Positions 22,398 through 28,240 of a DNA stretch of 28,240 bases are shown piece after piece. The stretch's first letter is position 1. Each line of letters starts with the position of its first letter. The notes beneath the pieces were generated by a model, which saw nothing but the letters and a program-made list of their open reading frames with translations, had not been told where the DNA came from and did not search any database. Source of the DNA: a virus; the IMG/VR virus record IMGVR_UViG_3300048112_000194, positions 1 to 28,240 of that record; one strand, written 5' to 3'. The translations under genes and the position numbers were made by a program.

Positions 22398-22930
22398 AAT
22401 TAACAAACTTTAAAAACTTTGAAGAAAGCACAGCCAGAGACTGGCAGTTAATTGCTAAAGTCTATAAAAAAGACAAAAAGAAACTTGTTAATAAATTTAT
22501 AGAACAATTAAAGTTACTAGAAGGCGACTTTGGCGGCTTTCCTGTTTGTAGATACGAACATTGCTTACAAACAGCAACAAGAGCATACCGGGCCGGCGAA
22601 GACGACGAATATATTGCAGTTGCATTATTACACGACATAGGCGATACACTTAGTCCTGATAACCATGGCGAAGTTATAGGTGCTATGTTAAAACAATATA
22701 TCAGCGAAGAAAACTATTTTTTACTAGTACACCACACTGATTTTCAAGGATACTACTATTACCAGCATATAGGTAAATCACGTGACCTACGTGATAAGTT
22801 CAAAGATAGCCCTCATTACGAACACACTGAACGATTCTGCAGACTGTATGATAGCCAAAGTTTTGACGATTCGTATGAATCAGAACCATTAGAGTTCTTT
22901 ATCCCATATATTGCTAAACTTCTTAATTAA
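22394..22930 (+). CDS. HD-domain protein related to PhnZ-like diiron oxygenases
   Basis: A 178-residue HD-superfamily protein. The start is TTG at 22394, overlapping the oxygenase stop (TTGA), which implies translational coupling. Candidate metal ligands are H56 (CRYEHCLQTATRA), H80-D81 (LLHDIGD), H91 (DNHGEV), H113/H114 (LVHHTDF) and D153 (LYDSQSFDD). The GEDDEYIAVALLHDIGD stretch and later FQGYYYYQHIG match a bacterial family usually annotated as 'HD domain protein' (COG4341-like), whose studied relative PhnZ uses a mixed-valent diiron centre to cleave hydroxylated phosphonate with O2. In that pathway PhnZ works after PhnY, a 2-oxoglutarate oxygenase, a striking parallel with the gene just upstream. 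The phosphonate role is inference; an HD phosphohydrolase acting on nucleotides is the main alternative. Confidence 0.8.
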   Translation: MKLTNFKNFEESTARDWQLIAKVYKKDKKKLVNKFIEQLKLLEGDFGGFPVCRYEHCLQTATRAYRAGEDDEYIAVALLHDIGDTLSPDNHGEVIGAMLKQYISEENYFLLVHHTDFQGYYYYQHIGKSRDLRDKFKDSPHYEHTERFCRLYDSQSFDDSYESEPLEFFIPYIAKLLN

Positions 22931-22949
22931 AACTCGACTTTATAATTCA

Positions 22950-22957
22950 GGTAAATA
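22950..22957 (+). promoter_or_regulatory. Candidate late promoter (GGTAAATA) for tape measure gene
   Basis: The sequence CAGGTAAATAC lies 23 bases before the ATG at 22981 and matches the string before the minus-strand baseplate operon at 14261. A GAGAGGA ribosome binding site follows. Confidence 0.4.
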
Positions 22958-22980
22958 CATGCAGTAAGAGAGGAAACTGA

Positions 22981-25900
22981 ATGTCAAAGGTACTATTGCC
23001 TAACAATGAAGAAGCGATAATAGCAGATTTTGCACTAGAAAGCACTGCTCAGCTTATGCTGGCTCAATTATCAAAACTCAATGGTAATAAAGATTGGGAA
23101 AGGTTGGTTGACCATGCTAAGGAAAATGCAAAAGATCAAGAGGCATTCTATAACCAAACAAAAAAATACCAACAAGAATTACTTAAAGAAACACAAGACC
23201 TCGGTGACGAAATTGAGAAAGGTAACAAACAACAACAAAAACAAGTTTCAGGCCCTACTGTAGGTAATGCTGGTCCAAGTACCGGTCAAATAAGCAAAGC
23301 AGCAACTGAAGCTGCAGATTCACTAGACGGCTTTAATAAAGGTGCAGCAAGAGGCGAAAAAATCTTTGCTGGTGTGTATGGTGCAATTGCATCATCGATC
23401 AAAGGTGCAGCCACAGCAATCACAGTTTACGGTGGAATACTGTTAGACACGTTTACTGGTTTAGGTAATGAACTAAATGAGATGACAAAAGTTGGTGTAG
23501 GATTCACTGACGGTCTCGGCCAAGGTGGCATGAGTGCTACAAGTGCTATGATGCAATTGAGTAGCATGGGTATAGATGCAGCCGGCACATTAAAGAACTT
23601 GAGCGGTGTTGTTCAAACAATGAGCAAGAAATCGTTTACAGAATTTACACAGGCATTCATGGACGCAACTGACAGTGGTGTAGAGCTAGGCATGAGTCTA
23701 GACGACAGTGTTGAGCGTATGGGTGCAGAATTAAGAAAAAGGCAAGCAATGGGTGTTGCCGACGGCATGAATCAAGCCAGGATGAATGCACAAATTACCA
23801 AGACTATCAAGACACAACAAAAATATGCAAGTGTACTTGGTGAGAGTGTCGACGAGATAGTTAATTTTACAGACAGTTTAATACAGCAAACACCAGTACT
23901 TACTTCTAGTTTATTAAGGATGGACAGAGAATTAAGAGGTAAAGTTATATCAGGTATAACAGACTTTGCTGGCACTATGAGAGCTATGGGTGGAGAAGCC
24001 GGTGGTGACATAGCGGCTGCTATGACAGAGGCTGCTGCAAGTGGGCAAATGGGCTTCAGTGATTCCATGGTTGGGTATGTTACAGCATTACCTAGTTTAC
24101 AAGGCCCAATGAATAATTATATTGATGCAATCAAGAACGGTACACTGAGTCAAGAAGATGCTGAGCAAATGGCTCTAGACATGACTTCGCAGTTAGGTAA
24201 TCTCAGTAAAGCAGAAAAAGATAGAATATTCTTGCTAGACAGAGCTGGCGATGCACAGGCTGCTAGTATGGCAAAGGCTATTACACAGTTTGAAGCATCT
24301 GCTAAAAAGTTAAAAGACCTAGGTCCAGACTTATCAATGGAAGGTGTGCAAAAAGGAACTAACACATTATCAAAAATAATGAAGCAGATCACTGGTTCGT
24401 TTGAAGGTATAAAAACTGGCTTCCTACAAGGATTTGGTAATATCACCAAAGGCGGCGAAGGGTTAAGCGATACTTTCGAGAAAATGAAAAAGACCGTTAT
24501 GGACTCTATTAGTAGAACAATGGAGAAATTTAATTTAACCGGCGGCGTATTTGAGGAAATGTCCGGCGCTGGAATTAGTTTAGGCGAACAGTTAGGCGAA
24601 AGATTACCTGGCATGCTAGAAACGTTTGCAGAATATGTAGGCATGGCTATAGAAGCGTTACCAGGTATTTGGGAAGGTATTAAAAGTTTCATAAATGTTA
24701 TGAAGACAGTTGGTAGCATACTAGGTGTAGTTATGAACGTAGTGTCCGGTGCTATTACTATAGCAACTAATGCTTTCAATGCACTCTTCTCGCCTATTGA
24801 TGCAGTAGCAAGTATATTTACTAAAGTTGAGGGCGAAACTACAGGCTTCCTAGCAACACTTGGTAAACTAGCAGGTCTTACAGGATTAGTAGTACTTGGA
24901 TTTAAAGCAGTAAGCGGTGTGCTAGGCCTCTTTGGTAAATCAATGCCATCGATGTTTGCTAACATGGGCAAGTCTTTGATGGCCGGTACTAAGAACATGA
25001 TGGGCAAAGTCACAAGCGGACTAAGCAAAGCAACAGGTGGAAAACTTGATGGCTTGTTCGGTAAAGCCAAAGACAAGCTAACAGGCAAATCAAAAGAAAT
25101 GGACATGGGCTCAAAAGCCATGGACACTGCAAGTAAGAAATCTAAGAGCTTTACAAAGTCATTAGCAACAGGCATGAAAGATATATCCAAAGGTATATCT
25201 AGTGTGCTAACAAATTTAAGCAAAGGTATTAGCAACTCTGTAAGCAATATTGCAACAGGCATACAAAAAGGTATAAGTGCATTATCAAAAGGAATCGCAG
25301 ACGCAGGTAAAGGTATTGGTAAAGGCATAGGCGGCTTATTAGAAGGTACATTAACAGGACTAGGCAAAGGCTTAGCGGTACTAGGTAAACCTAATGTATT
25401 ACTGGGCGTTACAGCACTCATAGGTATTGGTGCAGCAATGTTTGTAACAGGCAAAGCATTCCAGCAGTTCTCAGACATTAACTGGGCAGGTGTAGGCGCA
25501 GGTGCTATAGCGTTAGGTGTACTAGGAGCAGCAGCATTCTTGTTAGCACCTATAGCACCTGTAATAGGCGTAGGTGCATTAGCGATTGGTGCATTAGGTT
25601 TAGCATTACTTCCATTTGCGGCAGCAGTTAAAATAGCAGCACCAGCAATGGTTGAATTAATGGGCAGTTTTCAACTGCTTAACGATGTAGATCCTAAAAA
25701 TGTATTATTGTTAGGCCCAGCACTAGTATCACTAGCGGCCGGTATGGCAGCATTTAGTGCAGGTGGATTAGTAAGCGGCATACTAGATGGTCTAGGCAGT
25801 TTGCTTGGGCAAGACTCGCCATTTGATAAACTTGCTAAAATAGGAGCGGCAGCTCCAGCAATCAATGAAATGACATCAAATATGGGTTCATTTGGCGATA

Positions 25901-26916
25901 CAGTAGACGCATTTAACGAAGCAATGGCTGACCTAGACGGAGATGCTATTAAGGATTCGTTTGAAACAATGGCAGAAGGTATTGACACATTAAATGAATC
26001 AATGTCTGAGATTAGTCTTGTTTCTATAATGAAGATGGCTGCTATGAAGTCATTTGGTCCTGTACAACAAAAAACAGCATCAGAAGAAACAGAACCAGAA
26101 GACGCATCTAAAGAAACAGCACCGGTTGAACTAACACAAAAAGATTATGCCCTTGCAAGATTGGGCGATCCAGACGCACAGGCAAAAGTGGAGGCCAACG
26201 ATCCTAGGTCTCAGGAAGATAAAGATAGAGAAGCTGCATTTAATAATTCTGATATTGGGCAAATGCTAAACGACATTGAAGTCCAGCCACTTAGTGTAGA
26301 CGAAGCACAGGTAGCATTAGATACAGCAATAGCAGCACAGGCAAAAGGCATTAATGATTTTATAGATGCATATGATCAAATGGCATTAGATGCTGATGTA
26401 AGATTTGCACAAATGGATCTAGATGATGCTAAACGAGCAGAAGTAGACAAAGAAGCAGCAACTAGCAACGATGCTAAGCCAGCAGAAGTAGACAAAGTAG
26501 ACAAAGAAGCAGCAACTAGCAACGATGATAAAACAGCAGAAGTAGACAAAGAAGCAGCAACTAAGAGTCGTGCAGAGATGACTCCGTTTGAACGCAAACA
26601 GGCCCGAGTCAAAAGTAGAAGAGCCACAATGGAGAATGGTGGCATGGCTGCAAGTGTATCTCCAGAAGATGCTGCTAGAGCTAAAGCACAGGCTCCAGCA
26701 ATGGCTAAAGCCAGTATGCCAACTGGTACTAAAGTACAAACTGCTCCAAAACCAGAAAGTGCTACCAGTACAGAACAAGCAACAGATTCGAAATCAACTA
26801 ATGAACCAACATCAAATAAAGAATTATTTGAGCAGATGGTTAAAAATCAAGAACAAACCAATAAACTACTTAAATCAGGAAACAGAATTACTAGTGATTT
26901 AAGTGATGAATTCTAA
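22981..26916 (+). CDS. Tail length tape measure protein (gp29-like role)
   Basis: A 1311-residue protein with the build of a myovirus tape measure. It has a helical, charged N-terminus (about 1-90), a long Gly/Ala/Ser-rich helical body, and hydrophobic segments about 540-650 and 805-900 (GVLGAAAFLLAPIAPVIGVG and neighbours) that could insert in the host membrane during DNA entry. A repetitive region about 720-800 has spaced Lys-Gly-Ile motifs (KGISS, KGISN, KGISA, KGIGK). It has no enzymatic motif that I can see. It is much longer than T4 gp29 (590 aa); length would set tail length. The C-terminus from about 1040 is acidic and low-complexity, with three AEVDKEAAT repeats at 1153-1194. A strong GAGAGGA ribosome binding site precedes the ATG. 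Large reverse-strand ORFs inside it are shadows. Confidence 0.85.
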   Translation: MSKVLLPNNEEAIIADFALESTAQLMLAQLSKLNGNKDWERLVDHAKENAKDQEAFYNQTKKYQQELLKETQDLGDEIEKGNKQQQKQVSGPTVGNAGPSTGQISKAATEAADSLDGFNKGAARGEKIFAGVYGAIASSIKGAATAITVYGGILLDTFTGLGNELNEMTKVGVGFTDGLGQGGMSATSAMMQLSSMGIDAAGTLKNLSGVVQTMSKKSFTEFTQAFMDATDSGVELGMSLDDSVERMGAELRKRQAMGVADGMNQARMNAQITKTIKTQQKYASVLGESVDEIVNFTDSLIQQTPVLTSSLLRMDRELRGKVISGITDFAGTMRAMGGEAGGDIAAAMTEAAASGQMGFSDSMVGYVTALPSLQGPMNNYIDAIKNGTLSQEDAEQMALDMTSQLGNLSKAEKDRIFLLDRAGDAQAASMAKAITQFEASAKKLKDLGPDLSMEGVQKGTNTLSKIMKQITGSFEGIKTGFLQGFGNITKGGEGLSDTFEKMKKTVMDSISRTMEKFNLTGGVFEEMSGAGISLGEQLGERLPGMLETFAEYVGMAIEALPGIWEGIKSFINVMKTVGSILGVVMNVVSGAITIATNAFNALFSPIDAVASIFTKVEGETTGFLATLGKLAGLTGLVVLGFKAVSGVLGLFGKSMPSMFANMGKSLMAGTKNMMGKVTSGLSKATGGKLDGLFGKAKDKLTGKSKEMDMGSKAMDTASKKSKSFTKSLATGMKDISKGISSVLTNLSKGISNSVSNIATGIQKGISALSKGIADAGKGIGKGIGGLLEGTLTGLGKGLAVLGKPNVLLGVTALIGIGAAMFVTGKAFQQFSDINWAGVGAGAIALGVLGAAAFLLAPIAPVIGVGALAIGALGLALLPFAAAVKIAAPAMVELMGSFQLLNDVDPKNVLLLGPALVSLAAGMAAFSAGGLVSGILDGLGSLLGQDSPFDKLAKIGAAAPAINEMTSNMGSFGDTVDAFNEAMADLDGDAIKDSFETMAEGIDTLNESMSEISLVSIMKMAAMKSFGPVQQKTASEETEPEDASKETAPVELTQKDYALARLGDPDAQAKVEANDPRSQEDKDREAAFNNSDIGQMLNDIEVQPLSVDEAQVALDTAIAAQAKGINDFIDAYDQMALDADVRFAQMDLDDAKRAEVDKEAATSNDAKPAEVDKVDKEAATSNDDKTAEVDKEAATKSRAEMTPFERKQARVKSRRATMENGGMAASVSPEDAARAKAQAPAMAKASMPTGTKVQTAPKPESATSTEQATDSKSTNEPTSNKELFEQMVKNQEQTNKLLKSGNRITSDLSDEF
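26437..26562 (+). repeat. Three in-frame repeats in tape measure C-terminus
   Basis: Three near-identical DNA units start at 26437, 26482 and 26536, each encoding AEVDKEAAT; the second has an internal VDK duplication. The DNA match is close enough to suggest recent slippage or unequal recombination. They add charged linker length near the protein's end. Confidence 0.8.
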
Positions 26917-26953
26917 GCACAGCCAATATTAAATTTTATACTTTAAAATAGTT

Positions 26954-26961
26954 GATAAATA
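26954..26961 (+). promoter_or_regulatory. Late promoter GATAAATA before the portal gene
   Basis: GATAAATA lies 31 bases before the portal ATG at 26993, in the short spacer after the tape measure stop. It fits the NATAAATA late element. Confidence 0.65.
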
Positions 26962-26992
26962 GTATTATCAAGCAGATAGGACTATTAGATAT

Positions 26993-28240
26993 ATGAGTTG
27001 GCGAAAGCATTTTACACCCTTTGATAATTCAGGTTTACCCTTAAACATCCAGCCGGGTGCAGATAAGAGTGACGGCACATTCGGTGCAGCCGCAACAAGT
27101 AGATTTAACAGTTGGCTTCCAGAAGTATATGCAGGAAGTCCTAACAGACTTATGCGTTATGTTCAATACGATCAAATGGACAGCGATCTAGAAGTAAATG
27201 CCGCATTAGATACTATTGCAGAATTTGGAACACAAGAAAACGAATACTCAGGTTTGCCGTTTACTATTGATTACTTGTCAACACCGAGTGACACAGAAGC
27301 AAAAATCATAGATAAGACATTACATAGTTGGGTACGTTTAAATAAATTGCACAAACGTGCATTTAGAATGTTCCGTAGTACTTGTAAGTATGGTGATCAA
27401 TTCTTTATTAGAGATCCAGAAACATATGAATTGTACTGGGTAGATCCTGCAAACATAGAAAAGGTTGTTGTAAACGAAAGCGAAGGCAAAAAGATAGAAC
27501 AATACTTCATCAAAAATTTAGAAGCAAACTTTGCAGAACAAGTAGCAACAAACGCAAGTGGTTTACATGCTAGACCATATGGTAGTGGACAAGGCCTAAC
27601 AGGCATAATGAGTCCTACTAATACAGTGAGCAACAATTACCTAACAGGTTCTGTTGACGGTGCTGGAGAAGGCGTACCAGTTGATGCTAAACATGTTGTG
27701 CATGTTAGTTTAACAGAAGGTATGGATCATTCATGGCCTTTTGGTGTAAGCATACTAGAACCAATTTTTAAAGTGTTCAAGCAAAAAGAACTATTAGAAG
27801 ACTCTATAATCATTTATCGTGTACACAGAGCACCAGAAAGACGTGTGTTCTTTATTGATGTAGGTAATATGCCTGCACACAAAGCACAGCAATACTTAGA
27901 ACGTGTGAAATATGAAGTACAACAAAAACGTGTACCTAACAGCAAAGGTGATGGTAGTAGTGTAACAGACAGTGCATACAATCCAATGAGTATGTTAGAA
28001 GACTATTTCTTTGCACAAACAGCAGATGGACGTGGTTCCAAAGTTGATACACTACCAGGTGGTGAGAACTTAGGACAAATAGACGACCTTAGATACTTTA
28101 ATAACAAACTATTACGTGGTTTGCGTATTCCTGCTAGTTACTTGCCAACAGGACCAGACGATGGAAGTGCTACTTACAACGATGGTAAAGTAGGTGTTGC
28201 ATACATTCAAGAATATAGATTTGCAAAGTATGTTGAAAGA
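26993..28240 (+). CDS. 20: Portal vertex protein gp20 (C-terminus beyond window)
   Basis: An open frame of 416 codons running off the right edge, starting MSWRKHFTPFDNSGLPLN. It is the T4 gp20-type portal, the dodecameric ring at one head vertex through which DNA is packaged and ejected and to which the tail docks. Family landmarks are the early segment VNAALDTIAEFGTQENEY, then FRSTCKYGDQFFIRDPE, the highly conserved VHRAPERRVFFIDVGNMP and, near the edge, TLPGGENLGQIDDLRYFNNK followed by LLRGLRIPASYLP. T4 gp20 is 524 aa, so about four fifths may be present. The ATG has only a weak TAGG ribosome binding site 13 bases upstream. It follows the tape measure gene and has its own late promoter. Confidence 0.95.
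   Translation, partial: MSWRKHFTPFDNSGLPLNIQPGADKSDGTFGAAATSRFNSWLPEVYAGSPNRLMRYVQYDQMDSDLEVNAALDTIAEFGTQENEYSGLPFTIDYLSTPSDTEAKIIDKTLHSWVRLNKLHKRAFRMFRSTCKYGDQFFIRDPETYELYWVDPANIEKVVVNESEGKKIEQYFIKNLEANFAEQVATNASGLHARPYGSGQGLTGIMSPTNTVSNNYLTGSVDGAGEGVPVDAKHVVHVSLTEGMDHSWPFGVSILEPIFKVFKQKELLEDSIIIYRVHRAPERRVFFIDVGNMPAHKAQQYLERVKYEVQQKRVPNSKGDGSSVTDSAYNPMSMLEDYFFAQTADGRGSKVDTLPGGENLGQIDDLRYFNNKLLRGLRIPASYLPTGPDDGSATYNDGKVGVAYIQEYRFAKYVER

Noticed and set aside
24150-25478. 442-residue reverse-strand ORF inside the tape measure gene
   Set aside because: It is antisense to a well-supported gene, has a monotonous Pro/Ser/Leu/Ile composition expected from reverse reading of Gly/Ala/Lys-rich codons, and has no ribosome binding site that I could identify.
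1-28240. tRNA genes, CRISPR arrays, insertion sequences, integrase or attachment sites
   Set aside because: I looked for cloverleaf/T-loop patterns, regularly spaced repeats and transposase or recombinase motifs and saw none.

Overview
This window is a piece of an A+T-rich genome of a T4-like, contractile-tailed bacteriophage (Caudoviricetes myovirus). Its closest style match is the marine T4-like viruses such as cyanomyoviruses and pelagimyophages. The evidence is a run of T4 core genes recognisable from protein sequence: baseplate wedge gp6, gp25 and gp53, tube/baseplate gp48/gp54-type, a hub protein, spike gp5, late sigma factor gp55, recombination nuclease gp47/gp46, a gp26-like hub assembly protein, a tape measure protein and portal gp20. 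Late promoters of the cyanophage type (NATAAATA) support this. The host cannot be named from the sequence.

Layout. Positions 1-7612 (minus strand) carry gp25, gp6 and the N-terminal part of a very large virion protein that runs off the left edge. Positions 7613-8281 (plus strand) hold two small genes between blocks: one behind a near-perfect sigma70 promoter, ended by a strong intrinsic terminator, and one behind a late promoter that lies inside that terminator. Positions 8278-14235 (minus strand) are a tightly coupled baseplate operon (gp48-like, gp53, hub, gp5) with TAATG stop/start overlaps. Positions 14236-18511 (plus strand) are gp55, gp47, gp46 and a GIY-YIG endonuclease, behind a sigma70-type promoter. 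Positions 18428-18883 look like an independently promoted, highly structured non-coding RNA with an intrinsic terminator. Positions 19094-20635 (plus strand) are an accessory cassette: an exported c-type cytochrome/copper monooxygenase-like protein, a short lipoprotein and a one-helix membrane peptide. Positions 20627-21720 (minus strand) are a gp26-like gene with a probable -1 frameshift extension. Positions 21828-28240 (plus strand) are a 2-oxoglutarate oxygenase, an overlapping PhnZ-like HD protein, the tape measure protein and the N-terminal part of the portal.

How the parts work together. Most of the window builds the tail and baseplate and is read late, through gp55-type promoters. gp55 itself, gp46/47 (DNA recombination and host DNA processing) and the 7772 gene have host-type promoters and are probably read earlier. 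The accessory genes (heme/copper redox protein, two metal-dependent oxygenase-like enzymes) are candidate auxiliary metabolic genes acting on the infected host. The most unusual items are the cytochrome/copper cassette, the unidentified RNA at about 18463-18883, the candidate programmed frameshift at 20863-20872, the oxygenase/HD gene pair, and the terminator that contains a late promoter.
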